From the NCBI GenBank assembly GCA_964411505.1, contig CAYPLH010000024.1, positions 1 through 56,473 of the forward strand: 56,473 nucleotides of DNA, given 5' to 3'. The notes under the pieces are model-generated. The model made no database searches. It worked only from the letters and a program-made list of their open reading frames with translations, and was not told the origin of the DNA. The DNA comes from CAYPLH01 sp964411505. Its GTDB lineage: Bacteria > Bacillota > Clostridia > CAYPLH01 > DUMO01. Position numbers and translations under genes: made by a program. Positions 15,580 to 24,520 of the stretch are shown piece by piece; the stretch's first letter is position 1, and the number at the start of each line of letters is the position of its first letter.

Positions 15580-18507
15580 TTGCTACGATATGAAAATACA
15601 ATTAGCCTAAATGGTGTTTGGGATTTTAAGCCTGGTTTTTTGAAGTGTGACAATATTTTTAACTATACAAAAGACGATGAGAACTGGTCACCCATAGACG
15701 TTCCTTATTTTTGGAATGGCTCTAAATGGATGAGTATTTTGGGGAAATTTCACACCGAAAATGGTTACTATAAAGATGGGTTGGTTCCTCCTTTTAAGGA
15801 TCATCTTGATATTGGCTGGTACAGAAAAAAAATAACGCTCCCAGACAAGTGGAAGGGAAAGAGAATCCATGTAAGGTTTATCGGAGTGGCTGCCAAAGCC
15901 ATGCTATGGGTAAATGGAAAAGCTGTTGGTGAGCACCTAGGAGCATATAGTGCCTTTGGTTTTGAAATTACAGATTATATCGATTACCAGATTGAAAATA
16001 CAATTGTAGTAAAGGTTTGGGGGAAACACTGCTTTTATCCGTATGATCAACGAGTTTTTGATCAAGGTGGAATCCATATGTATGTACCAGGTAGGACTTT
16101 GGAAACTGCGATAGGAGAGACAAGGGACAATGCTGGCATATATCAACCTGTGGAGATTTATGCAACTGATGCTGTGTATATTAAGGAACTTGAAATATCT
16201 CGCACAAGCGATCCCCTGAAAGTAAGAGCTTGTATTAATGGGAAATGTTATAACAGAGATAGCCTTGCTGTGACAGTAAAAATAATTGATAAACAGTCAT
16301 CCAAAATTGTTTGTCAGGAAACTAGATATACAGGGATGCCTGAAGAAAATATAGCAGTTACCTTCGTATTCAGAGAACATGATATTAAACTCTGGAGCCC
16401 CGAAGAACCATATATGTATAGTGTGGAAGTTCAATTACAGTATAAGGATGAGAATTGGGGCAATGTAATTAAGGATACTGGTTTTAAGGAATTCACCATA
16501 AGGGATAAAAAATTCTATCTTAATGGAAAGCCCTATTTTCTAAGAGGTGGGGGATCTCCAGTCAATCCTGTCATAGTTCATGACGATGAGTACATATTTA
16601 AATTTCTTAATATGTGCAAAGAGCTTAATTTAAACTGTGTTAGATTTCATACTGAGCCTCCGTCTCAAGCATGGTTGAAGTGCTGTGATGAGCTGGGGCT
16701 TCTTGCTATATTTGAAATGCCTCTTATGCAGCAAACTCCCGAGGTTGTTAATACCAGAAAAGAGTTTGCAGCCCTTGTAAAGCAGGCGAAGCATCATCCT
16801 TCTATTGCTATTTACTGTCTGGCGAATGAAATTAACTTTAAGCCAGATGTTACGCTCAACATGACAGGATACGATGCAATGGGAACCTACCTTAATGATT
16901 TGCGTGCTGCTGTACTAGAAGAAGATGATACACTTCCGGTATACCATGATTCAGGTTATGCTACCGATGTTGAAGGCGGAAATGGTGATATAAGGGATTG
17001 GCATATTTATTGTGGATGGTACGAAAACTGTATTTACTCCTATGAAGCAATAATGAAAGGCATAGCTGTGATGGAAATGCTTTCACCTAAGGCTTTTGAT
17101 GAGAAAGCACCAAGAGGTCTTAAGGATAAAAGGAATAATAGGTTTTGGAGAGATATACATAAACCGCTAATACTTACTGAATTGATAGCGGCATATACAG
17201 ACGACGATGGACACTTTTTCCAATACCCAATTAAAGTTAGGAGAATAGGTAGATATAGGGACAAGGATAATAAAAAAGCTCTTTGGTATCAAGCATTCCT
17301 TTTGAAAGAGGTTGTTGAAATATTGCGCTGCAGCAGAGATAATGTGAACAACCTATCTGGTGTGTCGCCTTTTGCGTTGTTTAACTGGTTCTTTAATCCG
17401 CTTGACAAGTATAAGCTTTTATTTAAGCCTGCAGCTTTTGCATTGAAAAATGTGATGGAGCCTGCCCATGCCAGCATTAAATGCTGGAACAGGCATAAGT
17501 TTGGAAATGATTTTTTCAAGGCAGAGATATATCTTATTAATGATGATGTGGTAAGCGGCAACTTTAGAAACACTGTTTTGAACTATAATATAAAAATCAA
17601 ACAAGGAAATGTGCTTGCAAAAGGTAATATTTTTGTTGATAAGGTAGATTATTATGAAATAAAGGTTATGCCAATAGCCGCAAAAATTCCCGATATTCCT
17701 GGGGACAGTATTGTGGAGGCAGAAATTAATGTTGAGTGGAAAAAAGATGACATTATTCTTTCTAGTAATAAAATGGATTTACTTATAGCCCCTGAAAAGC
17801 TCATGGAGTTTAAGCGTGACAAAAGATACGGGAAAATTTATATTTATGACACAGAAGGTCAGACTACACCGATTCTTGACAGAATTGGGCTTTTATATGA
17901 ACGCATAAACAGCATAAAGGATATTAAGGTTAAAAGATGTGTGCTTATTATCGGCGCAAATTCACTTGGAATTAGTGAAGAGGAAAAAATACTTCTGAAC
18001 GGTTTTATAAAAAACGGTGCCTCCGTACTTGTACTTGAGCAGGATGTATATGACATAGGTACCGAGCCTTTAATAATCGACTGGATTGATGACACTCCAA
18101 TCAGCATTATCAAAGAAGGGGAACAGGTTGATGATTTTGTTCATGTAAATGATTTCAAATCTCCAATCTTCAATGGTCTAAAACCGGAACATTTCCGTAT
18201 GTGGAACGGGAATACGGTTGTTATCAGCAGTTTTATAAAGCAGGGTACCGAGGAAAACCATCAAAAGGCAAAGACTTTGTTTGGTTCAAGGGCAGGATTT
18301 AGCATTAATAAGCTTCCAAATGTTAAAACATATGTTGAATGTTTTAATTTTTTAAGATATGACGGGCTTATTGAAATTCAGCTTGGGCGTGGAAAGATTA
18401 TGTTTAGCCAGCTCGAAGCATGCAGAAGATATGGTGATGATCCGGTAGCAACAGTTTATTTGAATAATTTATTTGAATATCTAGTAGGAGGGCAACAGAT
18501 AATCTAG
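15580..18507 (+). CDS. Glycoside hydrolase family 2 protein (beta-galactosidase/glucuronidase-like)
   Basis: A large (975-residue) cytoplasmic exo-glycosidase. The N-terminal jelly roll includes IGWYRKKITLP and VRFIGVAAKAMLWVNG; immunoglobulin-like domains follow; the TIM barrel begins near YFLRGGG. The acid/base is Glu417 in LANEIN and the likely nucleophile Glu534 in ILTELIAAY. A further ~250-residue C-terminal part resembles a class I amidotransferase-like fold (VLIIGANSLGISEEEKILLNGFI), as in some beta-galactosidases. TTG 15580 is preferred over TTG 15559 because GGGG lies 8 bases before it. Sugar specificity cannot be read from the sequence. Confidence 0.85.
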   Translation: MLRYENTISLNGVWDFKPGFLKCDNIFNYTKDDENWSPIDVPYFWNGSKWMSILGKFHTENGYYKDGLVPPFKDHLDIGWYRKKITLPDKWKGKRIHVRFIGVAAKAMLWVNGKAVGEHLGAYSAFGFEITDYIDYQIENTIVVKVWGKHCFYPYDQRVFDQGGIHMYVPGRTLETAIGETRDNAGIYQPVEIYATDAVYIKELEISRTSDPLKVRACINGKCYNRDSLAVTVKIIDKQSSKIVCQETRYTGMPEENIAVTFVFREHDIKLWSPEEPYMYSVEVQLQYKDENWGNVIKDTGFKEFTIRDKKFYLNGKPYFLRGGGSPVNPVIVHDDEYIFKFLNMCKELNLNCVRFHTEPPSQAWLKCCDELGLLAIFEMPLMQQTPEVVNTRKEFAALVKQAKHHPSIAIYCLANEINFKPDVTLNMTGYDAMGTYLNDLRAAVLEEDDTLPVYHDSGYATDVEGGNGDIRDWHIYCGWYENCIYSYEAIMKGIAVMEMLSPKAFDEKAPRGLKDKRNNRFWRDIHKPLILTELIAAYTDDDGHFFQYPIKVRRIGRYRDKDNKKALWYQAFLLKEVVEILRCSRDNVNNLSGVSPFALFNWFFNPLDKYKLLFKPAAFALKNVMEPAHASIKCWNRHKFGNDFFKAEIYLINDDVVSGNFRNTVLNYNIKIKQGNVLAKGNIFVDKVDYYEIKVMPIAAKIPDIPGDSIVEAEINVEWKKDDIILSSNKMDLLIAPEKLMEFKRDKRYGKIYIYDTEGQTTPILDRIGLLYERINSIKDIKVKRCVLIIGANSLGISEEEKILLNGFIKNGASVLVLEQDVYDIGTEPLIIDWIDDTPISIIKEGEQVDDFVHVNDFKSPIFNGLKPEHFRMWNGNTVVISSFIKQGTEENHQKAKTLFGSRAGFSINKLPNVKTYVECFNFLRYDGLIEIQLGRGKIMFSQLEACRRYGDDPVATVYLNNLFEYLVGGQQII

Positions 18508-18611
18508 AAATTAACGCTGAAGTACCTGATAAAGGTTAGAAGTAATTGGGATTTATTGAATATTAAAAAAATTACTAATAGACGTTATGAAAGTGAGGTA
18601 GAAGACTTAAT

Positions 18612-19526
18612 ATGTCAACAGAAGCATTATCAATAACAACATTTAATATTGATCGTTTTACAACTCTAGAGGAATTCTTAAGTGAGTATAGAGAAATTGG
18701 GTTATCTACAATGGAGCTAAATGGCAGAGTTCCACAGTTTGTGATTGATGGGCTGCTTCCACTTATAGACAGAGGAGAGTTAAAAATCAGCAGCCTTCAT
18801 AATTTTTGTCCCAAACCAGAAGTTGATGAAAAAGAACTGCTTTTATCATCTTTGGATGAAGATAATAGAAAAAAGGCAGTTGAATTAACCATTAAAACTA
18901 TTGAAACAGCAGAGAGAGTGGGTGCAAGAGGGATAGTTGTGCATTCTGGAACAGTAGAAGGTATTTCAGACATAAATAAGAAGCTTATTGGATTGTTCCG
19001 TGATGGAAAGAAAGACAGCCCAGAGTATGATAAAATAAAAACCGAGCTCATTGAAAGAAGGAGAAAGGAAAGGCACAGGTATGACGCAGCTTGTGAAAAG
19101 AGTCTTTATGAGCTGTCAGATTTTATCAGCAGAAAAAATTATCAAGTAAGGCTTGGACTTGAAAATCGATATAACTACTATCAAATACCCCTTTACTATG
19201 AATATGATGAATGGTTTGATAAGTATGAGGATCTTCCGATATACTTGTGGTATGATTTTGGGCATGGAGAGGCTTTGCATACTTTATCTTTGATTAATAA
19301 ATACGAGTTGCTTCAAAAGCATGGAAAAAGACTTCTAGGATTCCATATTCATGATTGTATCGGAATAGATGATCATAAGGTACCGGGTACTGGAAGTGTT
19401 GATTTTATGTTTGTTAAGGATTACCTTCGCCCGGATATTATCAAGGTTTTGGAATATGGTCGAAGATTCACGTTGTGTGAAATAAAGCAGGGGATAGAGT
19501 ATTTGAAGAGCGTTGGATTAATTTAG
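18612..19526 (+). CDS. Sugar phosphate isomerase/epimerase-like protein (AP endonuclease 2 superfamily)
   Basis: A 304-residue TIM-barrel metal enzyme. The metal-binding residues fall in the expected order: His in SLHNFCP, His in VVHSG, Glu in GLENRYN, Asp/His in YDFGHGE, His in GFHIHDC, and a C-terminal Glu in LCEIKQG. Members isomerise or epimerise sugars or act on inositol-like substrates in the cytoplasm. AGTGAGGTAG lies before the ATG. It follows the GH2 gene by about 100 bases in the same direction, so both probably serve one sugar pathway. Confidence 0.8.
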   Translation: MSTEALSITTFNIDRFTTLEEFLSEYREIGLSTMELNGRVPQFVIDGLLPLIDRGELKISSLHNFCPKPEVDEKELLLSSLDEDNRKKAVELTIKTIETAERVGARGIVVHSGTVEGISDINKKLIGLFRDGKKDSPEYDKIKTELIERRRKERHRYDAACEKSLYELSDFISRKNYQVRLGLENRYNYYQIPLYYEYDEWFDKYEDLPIYLWYDFGHGEALHTLSLINKYELLQKHGKRLLGFHIHDCIGIDDHKVPGTGSVDFMFVKDYLRPDIIKVLEYGRRFTLCEIKQGIEYLKSVGLI

Positions 19527-19533
19527 GAAATTT

Positions 19534-19573
19534 GGCTTTCATCCTCCGCATTTCAATGGAGAGGATGAAAGCC
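19534..19573 (+). terminator. Perfect 13-bp hairpin after the isomerase-like gene
   Basis: GGCTTTCATCCTC (19534-19546) and GAGGATGAAAGCC (19561-19573) pair without mismatch around a 14-base loop, 7 bases after the stop codon. Only GGGTTT follows, so a classical T-run is missing. It may still end or stabilise the transcript. The rest of the gap up to 19768 shows nothing. Confidence 0.45.
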
Positions 19574-19768
19574 GGGTTTCGCTACAAAGCACTACCATGT
19601 TATATTCTAAAAAGATGAATTGTTATGGGAGCCTTTTTGATGAGAAGATGAGAACTTATATATTGCGAGATAAACAAAAAAGGTATATACTTTAAAAAGC
19701 TAAATTATTTTCATCCAAAGCATTTACACGTGTTTTAAAAAACAAATCAAAAGGGAGATGAAGCTAAA

Positions 19769-20551
19769 TTGAAAATCTACATACACACGGATTTGGAAGG
19801 TATAAGCGGTATAGACTGCATGGATATGATTCAAAAAGAAGATCCAAGAAGAGAGTTTTCAATCGGGAGACTAGTTGAAGATATTAATGCCGCTGTTGAT
19901 GGAGCTTTTGCAGGAGGTGCAACACATGTAACTGTTCTTGACAGTCATGCAGGAGGAAGAAATGTGGACCCTTCACTTATAGATAATCGGGCTGAATTTG
20001 ATTACAAAGAAAATAGAAAATGGTGGGGAAAACTAGATGAATCTTATGACGGCACCTTTTTTATAGGAGCACACGCTATGGCTGGAACAATAAATGGTTT
20101 TTTGGATCATACTCAATCAAGTAAATCCTGGTACAATTACCGGATTAACGGCAGAAGAATGGGAGAGCTTGCACAGTGGGCTATAGTAGCATCACACTTT
20201 AATGTCCCTATGCTGATGGTAAGCGGAGATGATGCGGCATGTGCTGAAGCTCGTGAATTCTTTAATCCTATCGAATGTGTTTCAGTAAAAAGAGGAATTG
20301 GGAGAAACAAAGCAGAGTTGGTAGACCCTGATAGTGCTGTAGAAATGATAAGAGAAACTGCTAAAAGCTCAATGTCTCTGGTAGGAAAAGCTAAACCCTT
20401 TAAGCCCATACTACCTATGGAAGTTATTCTTGAATTATATAGAAGTGATTTTTGCGATAATTTAGTGAATATCCCGGGAGTTGAGCGTGTCGATGCACGC
20501 ACAGTCAGAAAAATTGCGAATAATTATCTGGAGTTATTTTTTAACAAATAA
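19769..20551 (+). CDS. M55 family D-aminopeptidase (DppA-like)
   Basis: A zinc aminopeptidase that in Bacillus releases D-Ala from D-Ala-containing peptides. Its family zinc and catalytic residues are all visible: Asp8 and Glu10 (HTDLEGI), His60 (LDSHAGG), His102 (GAHAMAGT), His114 (LDHTQSS) and Glu133 (RMGELAQWA). The length of 260 residues is close to DppA. The protein is cytoplasmic. TTG 19769 is used because GGGAG lies upstream and the ATG at 19758 stops after four codons. The following SprT-like gene starts 3 bases after its stop, so the two are co-transcribed. Substrate here unknown; peptidoglycan peptide recycling is plausible. Confidence 0.9.
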   Translation: MKIYIHTDLEGISGIDCMDMIQKEDPRREFSIGRLVEDINAAVDGAFAGGATHVTVLDSHAGGRNVDPSLIDNRAEFDYKENRKWWGKLDESYDGTFFIGAHAMAGTINGFLDHTQSSKSWYNYRINGRRMGELAQWAIVASHFNVPMLMVSGDDAACAEAREFFNPIECVSVKRGIGRNKAELVDPDSAVEMIRETAKSSMSLVGKAKPFKPILPMEVILELYRSDFCDNLVNIPGVERVDARTVRKIANNYLELFFNK

Positions 20552-20554
20552 ATC

Positions 20555-21304
20555 ATGACTGATATATTAAAAATAGAGCTTGCAAGGGAAAAAATAGAAT
20601 ACTTAAGAAATGAAATAGCAAAGCGCATGGTTCTAAAATCTTCCAATATCAGAAGCGAAGTTATAAGCACTATTTCAGCAGATGACATTGGATTATTGTT
20701 TAATCAGTACGATGCTCTTTTTTTTGATAACTGGTTTAAGAAATGCTATAAAAGAAATATAAAGTTTTCTGTTTCACGTAGGATGACAAAGAGTGCAGGT
20801 ATGACGATTCTCCCTAAATACAATGAGAAACAGAGCCAAAACAATAATGAAGTTGAAATTAGGATTGGTGTGGACTTTTTTGTACAGTATGATTTGGTAC
20901 AAGGGAACAAAATGGTTTGCGGTATAAAAACCCAAAATAGTCTTGAGGCACTTCAACTGGTATTTGAACATGAGCTTTGCCATGTAATCGAATTTATTTA
21001 TTTTAAGAAATCCAGTTGCAAAGGAGACAGATTTAAACATATTGCTGGGAATTTGTTCGGGCATTCAGAGAGTTATCATAAGCTCCCTACCAACAGGCAG
21101 ATTGCGGTACAAAGGTTTGGACTGAAAATAGGGTGCAATGTTTCATTTACTTTTAAAGGAGAAAATCTTTCAGGAATCATTTGTAATATAAATAAAAGAG
21201 CTACAGTTTTAGTAAGAAGTAAAAGTGGCCCTTTTGTGGACAATAAGGGAAATCGGTACATGAAATATTATGTACCGTTAACCCTAATAACACGAGAGAA
21301 TTGA
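20555..21304 (+). CDS. SprT-like zinc metallopeptidase domain protein
   Basis: A 249-residue cytoplasmic protein. HELCH at residues 139-143 is the zinc and catalytic motif of SprT-like proteins, and GDRFKHIAGNLFGH supplies the third ligand region. The N-terminal SprT-like fold includes YDALFFDNWFK and KFSVSRRMTKSAGMTI. The C-terminus (GIICNINKRATVLVRS) looks like a small beta-barrel. SprT relatives such as SPRTN cut DNA-crosslinked proteins, but the bacterial role is unclear. It sits 3 bases after the M55 gene. A relic of its 5' end lies at 7089-7164. Confidence 0.75.
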   Translation: MTDILKIELAREKIEYLRNEIAKRMVLKSSNIRSEVISTISADDIGLLFNQYDALFFDNWFKKCYKRNIKFSVSRRMTKSAGMTILPKYNEKQSQNNNEVEIRIGVDFFVQYDLVQGNKMVCGIKTQNSLEALQLVFEHELCHVIEFIYFKKSSCKGDRFKHIAGNLFGHSESYHKLPTNRQIAVQRFGLKIGCNVSFTFKGENLSGIICNINKRATVLVRSKSGPFVDNKGNRYMKYYVPLTLITREN

Positions 21305-21321
21305 ACTTAGGCTAAAATGGT

Positions 21322-21397
21322 TTTCTCGGACATATGAAACCCCGGAGTTAAGAATATTAAGCCCGGTAAACATAAACCCGAAAACCACCAGTACTTT
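21322..21397 (-). pseudogene. Relic of a Na/Pi cotransporter gene
   Basis: These ~76 bases match the segment 10991-11066 inside the intact Na/Pi cotransporter gene at about 78% identity, in the same (minus) orientation. There is no open frame of useful length. It is a decayed duplicate lying directly after the SprT-like gene. Confidence 0.55.
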
Positions 21398-21442
21398 ACT
21401 ACAAACCACAGAAACATTTTTGTAAGATTTTATGTATAGTAA

Positions 21443-21497
21443 TTGAATTTCTTATTGAACGTGTTATAATAAAAAATGAAACATCCTACATCCTACA
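21443..21497 (+). promoter_or_regulatory. Promoter and direct-repeat operator of the GntR gene
   Basis: TTGAAT (21443-21448), 16 bases, TATAAT (21465-21470), then ACATCCTACATCCTACA at 21481-21497, a tandem CATCCTA repeat just downstream of the expected start point. The same block recurs at 24268-24322 before the racemase-like gene. A regulator site is likely, and the GntR protein encoded next is the obvious candidate. Confidence 0.6.
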
Positions 21498-21523
21498 AGC
21501 AAAATTAGCAGGGAGGTTTATGA

Positions 21524-22210
21524 GTGTTTAGAAAGATAGATAATAAAACTGTTGTTGAGCAGGTTGTAAAGCAGATTATTGATAATATAACAGCAGGTGA
21601 ACTTAAACCTGGAGACAGAATCGAGACTGAAAATGAATTGAGTGAAAAATTAGGTGTCGGAAGAAATTCTGTGCGTGAGGCGATAAAAGTGCTGTCTGCT
21701 CTTGGACTTTTGAAAGTAAAAAGAGGTGATGGAACTTATATCAGTGAAGCAGGATCCTTATCTATTTTTGATTCTCTTATATACAGTCTGGTTCTTGAAA
21801 ATAGTTCCAAGGATCAAATTATAGAATTAAGAGAAATTATAGAAATCGATATATTGGAAACAGCTGCAAGAAAGGCAACCGATGAGGATATTAAAAAGGC
21901 AGAAGAAATCCTCGAGAAGTTCAATGTTTCATTTAAAAATAAAGATTACCGTGCAGCAGCCGAACTTGATCTCCAATTCCATTTTACGCTAGCAGACATG
22001 AGTTATAATCCTTTGTTGAGTCGTATTGCAAAGACAATACTGCAGTTGTTCTTTTCTTCCATCGAAAAGACGCTCAAATTCTATGAGGCAACAAAGGGAA
22101 CCAGTCATCAGACTCATGGGAAAATGATTGAAATATTAAAAAAGAAGGACTATTCAGCAATAAAACCGGTTGTTACTGAAAGTCTGAAAGGGTGGGTAAA
22201 TTACATTTAG
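21524..22210 (+). CDS. GntR family transcriptional regulator, FadR subfamily
   Basis: A 228-residue repressor or activator. The winged helix is at about 8-72 (IIDNITAGELKPGDRIETE, VGRNSVREAIKVLSALGLL, RGDGTYIS). The all-alpha FCD effector domain follows, with its usual Asp/His metal residues (ELDLQFHFTLADMS, then TSHQTHGKMIE). FadR-type members sense sugar acids and other organic acids. The GTG start follows GGGAGG; the ATG 4 bases earlier gives only three codons. It leads a region of sulfatase, racemase-like and isomerase genes, probably its regulon. Confidence 0.9.
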   Translation: MFRKIDNKTVVEQVVKQIIDNITAGELKPGDRIETENELSEKLGVGRNSVREAIKVLSALGLLKVKRGDGTYISEAGSLSIFDSLIYSLVLENSSKDQIIELREIIEIDILETAARKATDEDIKKAEEILEKFNVSFKNKDYRAAAELDLQFHFTLADMSYNPLLSRIAKTILQLFFSSIEKTLKFYEATKGTSHQTHGKMIEILKKKDYSAIKPVVTESLKGWVNYI

Positions 22211-22226
22211 TTTTTGGGTGTAGTAT

Positions 22227-22297
22227 AGTCCGAAAGCAACAATCAGGCTACTCAATGAAGAGGCGCAAAGGATAAATAAGAAAATTGATGTAATTCC
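22227..22297 (+). pseudogene. Exact 71-bp fragment of the racemase-like gene
   Basis: Identical base for base to 24893-24963 inside the Asp/Glu racemase-like gene, but without start or stop. Identity is complete, so the duplication is recent. It ends in GTAATTCC, where it passes into the MITE fragment. Confidence 0.8.
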
Positions 22298-22441
22298 GTG
22301 AACTCACTTGCGTGTAGGACAGTACGGACATTACTAAACTCTAAGGCATTTTAAATTGTGTTTTCCTAAGCCTCGCTGTAACTAGCCGTATTAGAGATGA
22401 TTCTTCAGTTAATATGTTTGAGCTACCTCTGAATAGACACG
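22290..22441. mobile_element. Truncated copy of the palindromic MITE (right arm)
   Basis: 152 bases nearly identical to 51820-51970, the centre and right arm of the complete element at 51719-51970. The right terminal repeat (AGCTACCTCTGAATAGACA) is intact; the left arm is missing and replaced by the racemase fragment. The stretch from about 22455 to the sulfatase gene is leader sequence that is duplicated at 26559 onward. Confidence 0.7.
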
Positions 22442-22651
22442 ATTAAAGACAAAATGGAGTCAGATGGGATATTATTCTCCTGCAATATGTGTTAAAATTA
22501 ATACATAATTATTTGTTGCCAGCAGTAGTGTTTAAATGGGGGTTATACGAAAAGGGTAAATTTAATAAAAAACAAAAATTACCTTAGAAGAAGACTTCCA
22601 AAGCGTTTTGAGTTTTTAAAGAGTAATGTAGATTAATTTGGAGGTAGTAAT

Positions 22652-23992
22652 ATGTCAAATGTAATACTTTTTATGTCAGACGAGCATAGTTATTCTTACT
22701 CTTCAGTTTATGGCAATCCACTGATAAGCACACCGAATATGGAGATGCTTGCCAATAACGGCACGGTATATAAAAACGCATATTGCCCGTCGCCTTTATG
22801 TGCACCAAGTCGTTCAGCAGTGATGTCCGGAAAAAGAGTATTTCAGATTCAGGTTTACAATAATTGCATACTGAATTTAAAAACGGACTATCCGTCTTAT
22901 GGAGAAATGCTTTCTAGGCAAGGTATTTACACCGTTTATGCCGGTAAGTGTGATGTATATAATTCTGCAGAAAATTTGGGGTTTTCCGAATTGATAATGG
23001 CAAAAGATCGTAATCCTCCGGGAGATACAAATTTCACTAGGAGACCTTTTGCAATCAGAATGAATGCCGCTAAAAGAGCAGGTCATGGAGTTAAGGAAGA
23101 TGCCTTCATTAATGATAACAAAACCATAGATGCGGCCATTGAGTGGATTGCTTCAAAAGGTGCTTTACTGGAACAGCCGTGGGTTCTTGTCATTAATGCA
23201 CTAAAACCACACTTTCCTCAATATGTAACACAAAAATATTGGGATATGTATCCCGTTGTTGATATGCCCCAATATGGATCTGAATGCGAGTCTGCTGCCC
23301 ATCCCTATGCCGGGGATTTGAGGAGACATTTTGAGACTGATTTGTTTACAAAAGAACAAACCATTGGTTTAAGAAGGGGATATCTAGGTTGTATCACCTA
23401 TGTGGATGAGCAGATAGGCAGAATAATGGACACATTAAAGGAAACTGGGTTGATTGAAGATACTAATTTCATCTATACTTCGGATCATGGCGATATGATG
23501 GGAAAATTTGGTATGTGGTGGAAGTGTTCCCTGTATGAAGATTCGATAAGGGTACCATGTATTGCTGCAGGACCGGATTTTGAAAAAGGCAAAATCGTTG
23601 AAACACCGGTAGATTTACTGGATGTGCAGGCATCAATATTTAAAGCTGTAGGTGCGCAGCGCCCTGAAGATTGGGTAGGGGAACCGCTGCAGGAGATTCA
23701 AAAAAATAATAAAGACAGGGTGGTATTTTCTGAATATCATGGCCATGGTACGCGGTCGGGAGCATTCATGGTCAGAAAAGGAGATTGGAAACTCATTTAT
23801 TATATGGAAGCTCCAAATCAATTGTTTAATCTTGCTGATGATCCGAATGAGTTAAACAATCTATATGAAAGGTTCCCTAAGAAGGGTAAGGAATTGGAAG
23901 AGGAGCTGCGACTCATTTGTTCACCCGAAAAGGAAAACGAGCGAGCCCACCAGTTTGAAGCCGAGCAGAATAAACTATTGGATAGGTTTTGA
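22652..23992 (+). CDS. Sulfatase (type I, formylglycine-dependent)
   Basis: Hydrolyses sulfate esters, probably from sugars. Cys50 in C-A-P-S-R is the residue converted to formylglycine; SAVMSGKR continues the signature. The metal-binding DEH at the N-terminus and TSDHGDMMGKFGMWWK later complete the active site. The 446-residue protein has no signal peptide, so it would act on imported oligosaccharides. A Cys-type site needs anaerobic or aerobic maturation enzymes; none is encoded in this window. TTGGAGG precedes the ATG. A deleted duplicate lies at 26764. Confidence 0.92.
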   Translation: MSNVILFMSDEHSYSYSSVYGNPLISTPNMEMLANNGTVYKNAYCPSPLCAPSRSAVMSGKRVFQIQVYNNCILNLKTDYPSYGEMLSRQGIYTVYAGKCDVYNSAENLGFSELIMAKDRNPPGDTNFTRRPFAIRMNAAKRAGHGVKEDAFINDNKTIDAAIEWIASKGALLEQPWVLVINALKPHFPQYVTQKYWDMYPVVDMPQYGSECESAAHPYAGDLRRHFETDLFTKEQTIGLRRGYLGCITYVDEQIGRIMDTLKETGLIEDTNFIYTSDHGDMMGKFGMWWKCSLYEDSIRVPCIAAGPDFEKGKIVETPVDLLDVQASIFKAVGAQRPEDWVGEPLQEIQKNNKDRVVFSEYHGHGTRSGAFMVRKGDWKLIYYMEAPNQLFNLADDPNELNNLYERFPKKGKELEEELRLICSPEKENERAHQFEAEQNKLLDRF

Positions 23993-24168
23993 TATGCACT
24001 ATTAATTCTATTGAGTGTCCTATTGAGCATAATGTGTTATGTTAATTCGGCAAAGGTACCGGGTTCAACCCGAATTTTGTCGAAATATGTCGTTGCTGTA
24101 TTTTCCATAGTTTTTTAAATTGTCCGCCCCTCTTGCCGTGCAGCACATCTTCAATTCGCAATATGAGA

Positions 24169-24213
24169 TTTGCTTTGTCGTTGCTTCGCAGGGGCTCGCA
24201 ATGACAAAGCAAA
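24169..24213. repeat. REP-like hairpin
   Basis: TTTGCTTTGTCGTTGC (24169-24184) pairs with GCAATGACAAAGCAAA (24198-24213), 15 of 16 positions, with a GC-rich loop. The GCAATGACAAAGC core resembles dispersed intergenic repeats seen in many bacteria. It lies in the 528-base gap after the sulfatase, together with the duplicated promoter. A 26-codon frame at 24389-24469 has no recognisable relative. Confidence 0.45.
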
Positions 24214-24267
24214 ACAAATTAGGTCTTTCACAACAAAAACATTTTCTAAGATTTTGCGCAATAGTAT

Positions 24268-24322
24268 TTGAATTTATTATTGAGCGTGTTATAATAAAAT
24301 ACGAAACATCCTACATCCTACA
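24268..24322 (+). promoter_or_regulatory. Promoter and direct-repeat operator of the racemase-like gene
   Basis: TTGAAT (24268-24273), 16 bases, TATAAT (24290-24295) and the same ACATCCTACATCCTACA repeat (24306-24322) as before the GntR gene. Similarity between the two regions extends for about 110 bases. Shared control by one regulator is the simplest reading. Confidence 0.6.
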
Positions 24323-24520
24323 GGTGAAATTTAGCAGGGGGTGTGCATAAGCGGGTTGAAATCGTTGAATTCAAAAGAAGAGGCTGACTATGCGCTACAA
24401 AGAGTTACCAACTGGAGATAATGCAGTAATATCCCAAGTACTGCAGGCAAGGGAACCAGGGTCAGAATAGAATTTAAGCACTTGAGTAATAAACATATAA
24501 TAAATAATGGGGGGATACTT

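Noticed and set aside
24389..24469. A 26-codon frame before the racemase-like gene
   Set aside because: No ribosome site and no recognisable relative; it lies in rearranged sequence and is probably chance.
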